The notes: a model not told the origin generated them from the sequence alone. DNA of 39,611 nucleotides from Zygnema cylindricum (GCA_037447655.1 JBBHKE010000431.1:1-39611); one strand, 5' to 3'. Shown: positions 9,961-20,544, counted from the stretch's first letter. Translations and numbers: made by a program.

Positions 9961-10299
9961 CTGCAATGCGGAAAACGTATCATTTTAGGCGGAACATAAC
10001 AAAAGACGATGGTTTTTTTTACCTATCACATCATAACATGAAATGCAACAAGTAGTTGGGAGTCTCCATGTTTGAAGGTAGTGGTTCTGTTGTTGGAATA
10101 CATGTTGAAATTGCAACCACAGTTCTCAAGGCATCATATACACTTGTTTCTTCAAAACAAAAAATTCCCATTAGCTTCATTGTTTAATGCCCAATGTTTC
10201 ATAAAAATATAGAATGGTGCTTATCATAGACAGAATTTTAAAAAATAGGGTGAAACATGGTCTGTCACGGCAAGGAGGACCGCGTAATTCAGGTGTATC
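9961..10299. other. Spacer without recognised features
   Basis: AT-rich unique-looking sequence between the GA-rich repeat and the right inverted-repeat arm. The matching position of the left arm is occupied by the gypsy LTR scrap and copia fragment, which are absent here. Confidence 0.5.
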
Positions 10300-10770
10300 C
10301 AACATGTCTGGTTAGATGACCCAATACACTAGATAATAAGGTCAACATGTCCCGTAATTTTACAAAGCGTCGTATGCACGATAGTTAGGTCGACAAGTTT
10401 GGTCATATGACCTGCTATTGTACACTAGATAGTAAGATTGATATGTCTGATTGTGTTACCCAACCTCATACATTAGATGATAAGGTCACAATGGACCTTA
10501 TACAAAGGTATAGAAGATAGGTCAATATACTTTTTCAACTCTATTGCCACATTATTTGCCATGTCATTACAGAAAGAAAAAAACATGAAGTCAAATTCAT
10601 GTAGACAAATGCCCGTACAAATACATGCCATAGAGATTAAAGCATGGCAGTTACAATATTATGCAGCTAAATAAATGGAACATCGTAACAACGATTGAGT
10701 AGAAATAAGAAAGTTGGCTCGCATTAAACAACTAAAATATGTCTGGATAACAACAACAACTATAACAACA
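10300..10770 (-). repeat. Right inverted-repeat arm, distal part
   Basis: Reverse complement of about 3960-4378: shared stretches include gacaaatgcccgtacaaat, catgccatagagattaaagc and caacaacaactataa. It includes about four ~48 bp units, one more than the left arm. It is interrupted at 10775 by the copia-2 insertion and resumes at 18386. Confidence 0.8.
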
Positions 10771-10775
10771 ACCAT

Positions 10776-11552
10776 TGTTCAAATTATTAGACTTATAAAG
10801 TATTTTCTAGGTCAAAATAGCTTAGTGAAAATAGAAAAGAAAAGCGTAGACAATCTACCTCCACCGCTTCCCTCTATCCCCCATACTTGTTGTAGTCACT
10901 GAAAGAAAGAGAGGGTAGTGGAGCCATGGCTGCCTTGGCTCCATACGCAAGACAGAAGAAGTGATATTAGTCACGTCTTACAAAAAGGTTGAGTCCTGCA
11001 AGACTCGAACCTCCGACCAGCAGAGCGTGGAATAGCCATCAGCCTTAGCCGGTCTGTCGTTGAAGTTCGTTAAAGTACACGGGGTATGATGAGTAGTTAA
11101 ACATGTCAAAATTCACTAATTTGATTAACGAAATTACGGATAAGTAAAATAGAAACAAAATAAAATATAGTGCGAACCTGAAACCGCACGAAACAAATTT
11201 ATCGGACATTGATTTTCAACAGCTAGCATTCAAAGCCAATTTGGATCCGACAACACGCATCATCGCCGAGATCCCGGAATGGTTGCTTTGGCGGTTTTCA
11301 GACGTGACATGACCTGGCGCCACGTGGCAAGATAACATTGGGTAGCGAGAATCCGGGAGAGCATGAGGGCGAGTCTGGAGGAGATAGGCGTCCACTCAAT
11401 GGCCGAGTCGTACACAGACCGTACAGAAAGTGCACGGACCATAGTACCTTTCTGTACTTTACAGTTCTCTGATTCGTTCGTACATCAATAGATAGGGGTT
11501 GTGAGAGGGGTTTAGGACTTAAGATATTTAGGAGGTAGCCGCCTCTCTCTCA
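10776..11552 (+). mobile_element. Copia-2 LTR-a, 3' truncated
   Basis: Colinear with the LTRs at 13097 and 17355 up to gccgcctctctctcaatga, where it jumps directly into RT coding sequence (tgggttaaagcc). The last ~250 bp of the LTR, the PBS, gag, protease and integrase are missing in a single deletion. It carries the GTACAGAAAG dyad at 11421-11457 and an antisense B-box-like AGACTCGAACC at 11001-11011. Confidence 0.82.
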
Positions 11553-13030
11553 ATGATGGGTTAAAGCCATAAATGATGAGATGACATCCATCATGGAAGC
11601 AAATACTTGGGAACTAGTGGACTGCCCTCCAAACAGAAAACCGATCGGGTGCAAATAGGTGTTTAAACTGAAACTGAACCCAGATAATACCATTGAAAGA
11701 TATAAGGCTCGGTTGGTAGCAAAGGGGTTCACTACAAAAAGAAAGGATAGATTATGAAGAGACCTTTGCTCTTGTGGTACGGTTTCTATTAGTAAGGATT
11801 TTTTTAGTCTAGCGGCAGCGGAAGACATGGAAATACACCAAATGGATATTAAGACCGCCTTCCTCAATGGTGAACTAGAGGAAGAAATCTTCATGCGGCA
11901 ACCAGAAGGGTTTGTAGAGGAAGGTGAGGAGAGCAAAGTCTGCAGACTTATAAAGTCCTTATATAGACTTAAGCAGGCTCTTAGGCAATGGAATAAGAAA
12001 CTAGATGAGTTTCTCACTAGTCAAGGATATATCCGGATCTTTTCTGACCATTCAACTTATATGTTTTACGATGAGAATGGTGTTATTTTCATCGCAACTT
12101 ATGTGGATGATTTGCTGGTGTTAAGTAAATCTATCGAAAAGATCAATAAGTTAAAGAAAGATCTTAGACGCAGGTTTGATATAAAAGATATAGGAGAGGA
12201 AAGATACATCTTGGGGATACAAATGGAAAGAGATAGGGAAAAAAGGATTATCAGACTTACTCAGAAAGAAGCTATAAGGAATAGGCTCGAGAAATTCCAA
12301 ATGGAAAAGTCAAACATTTGTACCACTCCCATGGACTTGAAAAGGAGGGATAATCTTAGATGATCAGATGAGTATCGAAGAAAGACAGTTTATGAAGTCT
12401 ATTCCTTACAAGCAGGTTGTAGGAAGTCTAATCTACTTTAGGAATTGTACTAGGCCAGACATAGTGGCAAGAGTTGGAGTTCTCAGTAGGAGTCTTAATC
12501 ATCTTAGAAAGAGAGACTGGGAGGCAGCAAAGCGAGTCATGAGATATCTGGTGGGTACAAGGGAATTATGGTTGCATTTGGGAGGGGAGCACACTGACAT
12601 CACCACTTGGAGTGACTTGGAGTGATGCCAGTTATGGAGATGCACCTATGAGAAGATGCACTTGTGGGTATGTATTGTATGTGGGGGAAGGTGCTTGCTG
12701 TTAGAGTAGCAAGCAACAAAAGTTTGTTGCTCAGTCCACTATGGAGGCTGAGTACATGGGCATTGTTGTGCTGTGAAAGAACTGATGTGGGTAAAGTCTT
12801 TGCTGCAAGAACTGGGGTACATGAAGAAAGGGGTGCATGAAGTCTTCTGTGATAATCAGGCTGCAATTGCAATTCCAGCCAATCCAAAACATAATTTCAA
12901 AGCTAATTACATGGACATATGGCTGAGTTTTGTGAGGGAAAAAGTCGAAAATAGAATTGTGAATCTTGTGTATAAACCAGATGGAGAAATGATTGTTGAT
13001 ATAATGACCAAACCTGTGCCCTCACCATAA
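11553..13030 (+). pseudogene. Copia-2 reverse transcriptase and RNase H pseudogene
   Basis: Starts in the N-terminal RT region (WELVDCPPNRKPIGCK, followed by a stop replacing Trp). It continues through MDIKTAFLNGELEEEIF, YVDDLLVLSKS (about 12100), KQVVGSLIYF and the RNase H motifs (STMEAEY, FCDNQAAIAI). It ends near VDIMTKPVPSP. Several stops and frameshifts are present. One is a 10 bp tandem duplication, acttggagtg twice at 12604-12623, which shifts the frame beside the first RNase H catalytic Asp. The longest surviving frame is 178 codons. Confidence 0.88.
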
Positions 13031-13083
13031 TTGAAATATTGTAGAGAGAAGTGTGGACTAAAAGAAAAGTTTAAATTAGACTA

Positions 13084-13096
13084 GAAAAAAGGGGAG
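13084..13096 (+). promoter_or_regulatory. Polypurine tract of copia-2
   Basis: gaaaaaaggggag sits immediately before the TG of LTR-b. An identical tract precedes LTR-c at 17342-17354. Confidence 0.75.
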
Positions 13097-14097
13097 TGTT
13101 GAAGTTATTAGATTTATGAATTATTTTCTAGGTTTGAATAGCTTGGTGAAAATAGAAAAAAAAAGCGTAGGCAGTCTGCCTCCACCTCTTCCCTCTATCC
13201 CCTCTACTTGTTATAGTCACTAAAAGAACGAGAGGGTGGTGGAGCCATGGTTGCTTTAGCTCCTTAGGCAGGTTAGAAGAATTGACATAAGTCACGTCTT
13301 ACAAATAGGTTGAGTCCGGTAGGACTCGAACCTCTGACCGGCAAAGCAAGGCATAGCCGTCAGCCTTAGCCGGTTTGTTGTTGAAGTTCGTAAAAGTACA
13401 TGGGGTATGATGAGTATTTAAACATGTCAGATTTCACTAATCTGATTAACGAAATTACAAATAAGTAACATAGAAACAAAATGAAATATAGTGCGAACCT
13501 GAAACCGCACGAAACAAATTTACCATACTTTGATTTTCAACGGCTAGCAATCAAAGCCGACTTAGATCCGACAGCACGCATCATCGTCGAGATCCCGGAA
13601 TGGTCGCTTTGGCGGTTTTCGGGCGTGACATGACCTAGCGCCACGTGGCAGGATAATATTGGGAAGCGCGAATCCCGGAGAGCATGAAGGCAAGTTCGGA
13701 GGAGACAGGCGTCCGCTCAATGGCCGAGTCACACACAGATCATACAGAAAGTATACCGGCCACAATACCTTTCTATACTTTACAGTTCTCTGATTGGTTC
13801 GTACATCAGTAGATAGGGGTTGTGAGAAGGGTTTAGGACTTAGGAGATTTAAGAGGTAGCCGCCTCTCTCCCAATGGGCTTGTATATATTTTGGCATCTT
13901 TGCCACTTGATAATTAATTGCCTGGTTGGGCGTTTTCAGTGATTTCTTTTGCTGCGGACTCAAGGGAGTCCAGACTGCACATGCAGATTGCTTGTTTGCC
14001 TACTTAGGTATATGTGATCCTAGCTGAAGAAGGGTTAGTCAAAAACTATCTAGAGGCTTCTTGAATTCTGTAGTCCAATGGGGGACACAGAGTTGCA
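13097..14097 (+). mobile_element. Copia-2 LTR-b, complete but internal
   Basis: TGTTGAAGTTATTAG to CACAGAGTTGCA, 1001 bp. It follows the PPT as a normal 3' LTR would, but the next bases (acgtc) do not match the accat target duplication, which is found only after LTR-c. Its first 490 bp are identical to LTR-c, while the remainder differs by roughly 8%. An antisense B-box-like GGACTCGAACC lies at 13322-13332. Confidence 0.87.
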
Positions 14098-14905
14098 ACG
14101 TCTACAACCGTCGCTATTTTGTAAACGTTATCAACTGTCGCGAGTTTTGAAGTTGTCTACAACCGTCAAAAATTACTCCCACGTCTACATCCGTCACAAT
14201 CTAAAGTAACGATTTCATTTCTTTACATTGGAATGCTCTGAAAGTATTATAAAGAATCTTCGCTAGAAACAAAGTTACAAGACTAAAGTTTCGGTTACAT
14301 GAGAAAGTGCCATTAGTTAGGTTGCAACATTTTGAACTTAAAAAAAAAAACGTCGCGAGGTACAATTCCGTATTCCATTGGTCCATGCGAGATTTTGAGT
14401 CGTCGTACAATGACATCTAACCCAATAAAGAGTTGACACTAAAAGATTTCCTTACACGTTTTTTAATGTTTCTTCGAGGGCGAGAAAATAACGCACAATA
14501 CGAACAAGTAAAATATCGTATTTTTAGGGTTTTTAGGGTTAAGATAAGACGTTTCAAGAAAATTGTCCTCGATTTATACCCTTGAAAAAAATGCGCAAAA
14601 AAGAATAGTTGTATCTCATCACAATTTCCGACTGTATTTTAAAGACTAAAAGGGCGAATTACAACTATTATATATATATATATATGTAGAAAAAATACAA
14701 CTATAACTATAATAGGCGACACCTGAGGGATAGCGTAAACAGTTTTTATCTCAACAAATTTTGACATTAAAGTTAATTAGACATGTTATTTATTTTATAT
14801 TTAAAGCTTGGACATTATTATTTATGTTACATGCTGAAAAAAATATATTTACCACTAACGACAAGATAACCTCTACGATAACCCGGATAATATAATTTAG
14901 GGACC
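14098..14905. other. AT-rich cargo without a gene
   Basis: Begins with a cluster of short direct repeats of the type tctacaaccgtc (14098-14200). It includes two adjacent telomere-like units tttttagggtttttagggtt (about 14521-14541) and a (TA)n tract near 14670-14685. Nothing matches the copia family, so this is foreign DNA inside the element. I see no gene. Confidence 0.55.
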
Positions 14906-15466
14906 ATGGACATGATTTTAAACCATTTAAAGAACTGGGGATTTTCTGTTCGTCGGGAGGTCTCTCACATTATTCCTTCGCGTCGGATTGACCTTGTATT
15001 ACTTGATGGTGCGCATCGTACATTTGGTGACATTGTTTTGGCGAACCCTACCTCAACTACAGTCGTCAACCAAACAGCTCGGCATGTGGGAGTGGCCACT
15101 TGTGACGCGGCTAAAAGAAAAGTGCCTAATAATGCCCGTCATGATGTTATGGATGGCTTTATTCTGATGGCGGTCGAGATATTTGGTTGTTTGTGTGTGG
15201 CTTCGAACGAGTATTTCAGTACTTGTGGTTGGCGCTCATTCGAGAGGCGGGGACCTATGAACCCTTCTGTTTCAATCCTTACTTCTCTTTATCGTCAACA
15301 TTTTTTCATCGCCCGACAACGGGTGCTGGCTTCCATTTTACTTGTATCGTCTATTGCCGATAGATCAACGTCGTCTTCCGGAACGTTCTCCTCATGCTCC
15401 TGCGAGATTCGGGGACTTAAGTGGTTGCTTTCTGTAAACTTTTTGTTATGTTGTGGGTTTTTTTGA
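14906..15466 (+). CDS. 186-residue ORF, possible PD-(D/E)XK-like domain of a selfish element
   Basis: Uninterrupted frame from an ATG at 14906. Around residues 26-50 it reads SRRIDLVLLDGAHRTFGDIV followed by LANPT. This recalls the beta-hairpin of PD-(D/E)XK-like domains (R-D-h-h ... D-V-x-x-x-P) attached to reverse-transcriptase-like proteins in plants and invertebrates. A central FILMAVEIFGCL then NPSVSILTSLYRQHFFIARQ resembles the conserved tail of those proteins (h-P-h-A-h-E-h-h-G ... L-h-Q-R-h-S-h-A-h-Q-R). The canonical Lys is not visible. The N-terminal RT part is absent, so this is probably a stranded C-terminal fragment that is still open. The family assignment is from memory of motif shape. 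It sits within DNA carried between two copia LTRs. Confidence 0.42.
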   Translation: MDMILNHLKNWGFSVRREVSHIIPSRRIDLVLLDGAHRTFGDIVLANPTSTTVVNQTARHVGVATCDAAKRKVPNNARHDVMDGFILMAVEIFGCLCVASNEYFSTCGWRSFERRGPMNPSVSILTSLYRQHFFIARQRVLASILLVSSIADRSTSSSGTFSSCSCEIRGLKWLLSVNFLLCCGFF

Positions 15467-16139
15467 TACTTGTTAGTTTTTTCCTTTGATGTTTTTGTTT
15501 GCAAGGTTTTGCTTTTTTGGGTGTTTTCGATTTCCCTGCCATCCTTTCGCATTTTTGTCGTTTCTGCCTTGATTTTCCTTTTTGTTTATTCCCTCGTCAT
15601 GTGGCTTTTTAAGTTTTAGTAATGCTACTTCCTTTTGTTCCTATGGACTCAGATGGTTTAACATCGCGTTTTTTAATAAAGTCGGCCCCCTTTTTTTTTA
15701 ATCTATTGTGGATTGAACAATGAGTATATTTGCATACATCTCCGCAGTTTTTTAACATATCAATTGTTCTTGACATCTTAGTTTAGTTTGTTACCATTTA
15801 TCATCTTAGTTTGGCACAATTTTATGTTGTTCCTTTGAAAATATTCCTTATTTGCCCCACAAGACCATATATAAGATGCATTTCATTGTTTTGTTATAGG
15901 TTTCAATGGGCTCGTTTTTCGAAATCTTATGAATGTGCTTAGTTTAGTGATTTTGTTAGTTTTTAGATCACTGTCTTTAACTTTTCCTCTTTTAGTATTC
16001 TCTTTATGCCGCCTCCAATAAGAATTGTGGCATGCGGAGAGTGGAAAGAAAATCAAGTTTTGAAATATAAATTGTTCAATTTTGTGAGGATTTTTGTTTT
16101 TTATTTATTTTTATCTTAGTGAATGTCTATATGTTGACT
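15467..16139. other. T-rich spacer
   Basis: T-rich sequence with many tttgtt and ttttag motifs, a C5T9 run near 15687-15700, and no open frame of interest. It could be the non-coding tail of whatever supplied the preceding ORF. Confidence 0.45.
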
Positions 16140-17323
16140 TGGCGCATGATAATGGGACACGATGATAGTGCGCATTGATGGTGCAAGGCAATGGTGAATG
16201 ATGATGGTGAAAGATAATGGTGTATGATGATGGAGCATGATGATAGTGCACAATGGTGGTGTATGATAATGGTTCACGATTGTGGTGAAAGATGATGTTG
16301 AATAATGATGGTGAACAACGATGATGAAGGATTACGATGAAAGATGATGGAGTATGATGATGGTGCATGATGATGGTGAAAGATGGAGTAGGATGATGGT
16401 GCACATTTAGTAAGCATGACGACTGCTCACAATCATTGTGCATGATGATTGGGGACGATGATGATGAAATATTATTGTGAAGGATGATGGTGTATGATGA
16501 TGTGCATGATAATGGTGAATGATGATGGCGTATAATGATAGTGTATGACGTTGGTGAAGGATGATAGTGAATAAGTATGGTGCATGATGATGTTGAGCAA
16601 TGATGGTGAACGATGATGGTGAATATGGTGAATGATAATGGAGTATTATGATGGTGCACGATTAGTGAGCATGATAATACGCACGATTATTGTGAAAGAT
16701 GATGGCAGACGATAATGGTGAATGTATATGGTATAAGATGATGGTGTACGATGATGGTGTATTATGATGGTGCATGATAATGGTGAACTATGATGGTGTA
16801 TGATGATGATGCACGATAATTGCAAGATGACGGTGCATAATGATGTTGCGTCATAATGTTGCATGATGATGGGGAATAATGATAGTACAGAATGATGGTG
16901 ATTATTATGGAGAATGATGTTGGTGTTTGATGATGGTGCATTATGATGCTTCATAATAATTGAGCATGATTATGGTACGCAATGATGGCCAACAATGATG
17001 GTGAATGTTTATGGTGAAGGATGTTGGTGTATGATGATGGTGCAAGATGATGGTGTATGATGATGGTGCACGATTAGTATGCATGATGACTGCTCACAAT
17101 CATTACCATGATGTTGGAGGACGATGATGATGAAAGATTGTGGTGAAAGATGATATTGAATGATGATGGTGCATGATAATGGTGAATGATGATGGCGTAG
17201 GATGATGGTGTATCATGTTGGTGAAGGATGATGGTGAATAAGTATGGTGCATGATGATGTTGAGCAATGATGGTGCACGATGATGGTGAATGAATATGGT
17301 GAACGATGATGGAGTATAATGAT
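16140..17323 (+). repeat. 13 bp minisatellite GATGATGGTGNAN with higher-order repeat
   Basis: About 90 degenerate copies of a 13-mer such as gatgatggtgcat or gataatggtgtat, phased almost without slippage between 16190 and 16370. A higher-order duplication of about 667 bp is visible: the distinctive gactgctcacaatcatt occurs at 16421 and 17088, and the following ~230 bp are colinear. Because 13 is not a multiple of 3, each minus-strand frame cycles every 39 nt, giving His/Ser/Thr/Ile-rich stop-free stretches of 182 and 102 codons. These are by-products of composition. Confidence 0.88.
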
Positions 17324-18380
17324 AAAGTTTAAATTAGACTAGAAAAAAGGGGAGTGTTGAAGTTATTAGATTTATGAATTATTTTCTAGGTTTGAATAGC
17401 TTGGTGAAAATAGAAAAAAAAAGCGTAGGCAGTCTGCCTCCACCTCTTCCCTCTATCCCCTCTACTTGTTATAGTCACTAAAAGAACGAGAGGGTGGTGG
17501 AGCCATGGTTGCTTTAGCTCCTTAGGCAGGTTAGAAGAATTGACATAAGTCACGTCTTACAAATAGGTTGAGTCCGGTAGGACTCGAACCTCTGACCGGC
17601 AAAGCAAGGCATAGCCGTCAGCCTTAGCCGGTTTGTTGTTGAAGTTCGTAAAAGTACATGGGGTATGATGAGTATTTAAACATGTCAGATTTCACTAATC
17701 TGATTAACGAAATTACAAATAAGTAACATAGAAACAAAATGAAATATAGTGCGAACCTGAAACCGCACGAAACAAATTTACCATACTTTGATTTTCAACG
17801 GCTAGCAATCAAAGCCGACTTAGATCCGACAGCACGCATCATCGCCGAGATCCTGAAATGGTCGCTTTGGCCGTTTTTAGACGTGACATGACCTAGCGCC
17901 ACGTGGTAAGATAACATTAGGTAGCGGGAATCTCGGAGAGCATGAGGGCGAGTCCGAAGGAGACAGGCGTCCACTCAATGGCCGTGTCGTACACAGAGTG
18001 CACAAAAAGTACATCGGCCACAGTACCTTTCTGTACTTTACAGTTCTCTGATTGGTTCGTACATCAGTAGATACGGGTTGTGAGAGGGGTTTAGGACTTA
18101 AGAGATTTAGGAGGTAGCCGCCTCTCTCTCAATGAGCTTATACATGTTTTCGCATCTTTGCCACTTGATAACTAATCGCCTGGTTGGGCGTTTTCAGTGA
18201 CTTCTTTTGCTGCGGACTGAATGGAGTTCAGAGTGCACAGGGGTGCACTAACATTGGTTGTTTGCCTACTTGGGTATCTGTGATCATAGCTGAAGAAGGG
18301 TTAGTCAAAAACTAGGGTTAGCTAAAAACTATCTAGGGGCTTCCTGAGTTCTGCAGTTCAATGGGGGATACAAAATTGCA
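17324..18380 (+). mobile_element. Duplicated PPT plus copia-2 LTR-c (terminal LTR)
   Basis: The PPT gaaaaaaggggag is at 17342-17354 and the LTR at 17355-18380 (1026 bp), ending AAAATTGCA next to target duplication accat. Positions 17324-17844 are identical to 13066-13586 at a constant offset of 4258. The homology begins abruptly inside the minisatellite, 18 bp upstream of the PPT. It also has a small internal duplication (ggttag...aaaaact) near 18300-18330 that LTR-b lacks. Confidence 0.86.
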
Positions 18381-18385
18381 ACCAT

Positions 18386-19053
18386 AAGAAGTAAAACAGA
18401 GTGTTTGACACTCATTTGTAACAGTCTAAGTTGAGAGCATGGTGGGGATACAAGAGGGATACAAGACAAGACAGTTGTAGGGAAAGGCAGATTTAGAATG
18501 GGATGTTGATGTTGGAATTCTGTCAAAAACAGTGTCGTTGGATTAATTACCAACTGCTAAGACCAGGCCATGGTTGTCAAAACGAAAGTAAAAAAAGTTA
18601 AAAAATTAGTGTTGTGTATCGGCAAGAAATTTATTGCGATAACACCTATACCGAATTAGAGATAATTACGGTCAAGTTTTTCAATATATCGCTCCGATAC
18701 CAACAAATTCTTTATCGGCGATAAGTGGAAAAATTATAGTACGCTATATAATAGTACTTTATAATATAATGTATTATATTTTTCACTGTATATAGTGTGA
18801 CATGCGACGTGTAACGATCTTTTCCGTCCGCAGTGTCACGGAATAACGATGGTTATGTACGTTGAAATAAACAATACAATTATGCGGCACGAACCGAACA
18901 ATTATCGTCGATAGTTATCGTTGCTCGTGTTATCGCGATAAAAAACCAATTTTATCGGCTATTTATTGGCGGTAACACCAGTGTCGATATATCGTGCCAA
19001 TATATCGATTATCGGCAAACCAAAAAAAAGTACACATCGATTTTCGGCAAAAC
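18386..19053 (-). repeat. Right inverted-repeat arm, proximal part
   Basis: Reverse complement of about 3258-3960: shared ataagaagtaaaaca, ggatacaagagggatacaag, gaccaggccatggttgtcaa, and the palindrome-rich stretch ending ttttcggcaaaac. It abuts the TG of the gypsy LTR at 19054, where the mirror homology stops. Confidence 0.78.
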
Positions 19054-19512
19054 TGTAATAGGATCTTCGACCTCTCAGAAAATCCCATTACTACAACCAA
19101 TTTTAACCACACATTTTACACATTGGAAAATTATTCATTCACATTAGAAAGCACTCACATAAAGAAATAAACTTTAAATTAGAAGAAGCTTCTGTCCACA
19201 TAACATTAGCTTGGTCTCTTGCCCTCGTGGCTCAACCCTTCTTATTAAAATATTTCAACTGCTCTCTACTCTTAAATAATTCTATCTCTTTACTACTAAA
19301 ACACTACTTAGTTTGTAAGAGATTTCAATGCAAAAATGCAATTGCTCCAATCTGGTATTCTTCGCTCAAGACCAAGATCAGTCACAATTTCCACAAACTT
19401 TTCCAAAGGAAAAGATGTCTACTCTCCCCTTAGACTTCACTATTTATCCATCATCGCCCTGGACCCGCCAAGCCAGAGTCAACACTCCGTTGAACAGGTT
19501 TTCCTTGGGCCA
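19054..19512 (-). mobile_element. Gypsy 3' LTR, distal piece
   Basis: Starts TGTAATAGGATC (the element's terminal CA read on the minus strand) and matches 32305-32755 colinearly, including cattagcttggtctct, ttatccatcatcgcc and agtcaacactccgt. It ends at the copia target copy ggcca (19508-19512). Confidence 0.85.
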
Positions 19513-20544
19513 TGAAACTCTGAGACCTCCATAAGTCCTCAGAGTAGACAGCTTCTAAGAAGCCTCTAGGATAATCCTGACCCCTTTGTGTTCCAACAAA
19601 AATAACTGCCACCTTGGCAGACAAAAACCCTGACCACCTGCACCCCTGTGAAGGCAAGACTCCCCTGAGTCGGTAGCAAAAAGAATCTCTGAATTTACTC
19701 CCCTGAGCAGTAAGTTATGGAGGGTCAAAGTTGACCTTTTATACAGAAGCTCTCTGGGAGAGAGGGTCCTATCTTCTAAATTTTTCTAAGTCCTATCTCT
19801 CTCACATACTCTATCTACTGATGTACGGAACCAATCAGAATTAAGTTCCGTACCCAAAAGTACAGTTGCCGGTGTACTTTAGGTACGGACAGTGTACGAC
19901 ATGGCCTAAATGTTGACACATGTCATATCCAGATTCGCTACCATAATCTCCGGAGATTCCTCGATCCAACGGAATTTCGCCACGCGTCATCCGATGTGGC
20001 GATGGCCACAAACCGCCGAAATCTTTCTCCGCGATCTCGGCGCTAATCCCGGCCGTCCGATTAAATTCGGATTTAATCGTAGCCGTAATAAATACATGCC
20101 GATATTTGTTTCACTTACGAAACAAATGCGCGGTATTGATTTCGAGTCCGTACCGTAATCCGTACTCTATATATTACTGGATCTATGTATCCCGTAATGT
20201 GTTATAGTTAAATGAATTATCGTACAAATACTCATATAATTAATTATCAAACTATATAGTATGTAATACTACTGCTAGACTTAACGGCTAAGGCTACCGG
20301 CTACTTCCTGTCTGCCGGCCGGTAGGTACAGGGATCAAATCCTGCCGCCGGCGCATACCTTTTAATTAAATAAATCCCGTAAACCTCAGGATAGCCAAGG
20401 TAGCCATGGCTCTAGCTTCCTCTCCAACTTCTCAGTGACTGCGACAAGTTTGAGAGTTGGAGAGAGAAGTTAGAGATAGACTGCCTCGACTTCTATATTT
20501 CTTTTCATACCTAGAAAATACTAATAAAACCATTAGTTTCTACA
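19513..20544 (-). mobile_element. 3' LTR of the youngest copia
   Basis: Plus-strand ends tgaaactctgag and tttctaca, so TG...CA on the element strand. It aligns base for base with 24896-25945. The GAAACAAA/TTTGTTTC hairpin is near 20105-20126, and the tRNA T-arm-like GGATCAAATCC near 20332-20342 is antisense to the element. Confidence 0.92.

Larger units (their letters stand above)
10776..18380 (+). mobile_element. Copia-2: deleted element with three LTRs and foreign cargo
   Basis: Bounded by TGTTCAAATTATTAG at the left and AAAATTGCA at the right, with the 5 bp target duplication accat at 10771-10775 and 18381-18385. The order inside is truncated 5' LTR, RT-RNase H remnant, PPT, a complete LTR (13097-14097), 3.2 kb of unrelated DNA, a repeated PPT, and the terminal LTR (17355-18380). 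The gag-to-integrase region is gone. It inserted into the right inverted-repeat arm, so it is younger than that arm. Confidence 0.85.

Noticed and set aside
13301-13380. A true tRNA gene in the LTR
   Set aside because: The B-box-like motif is present, but no full cloverleaf or acceptor stem can be built; only a T-arm-like segment is clear.
16111-16954. Minus-strand frames of 182 and 102 codons rich in His, Ser, Thr and Ile
   Set aside because: They are the antisense of a 13 bp minisatellite; any frame is stop-free because of the repeat composition.
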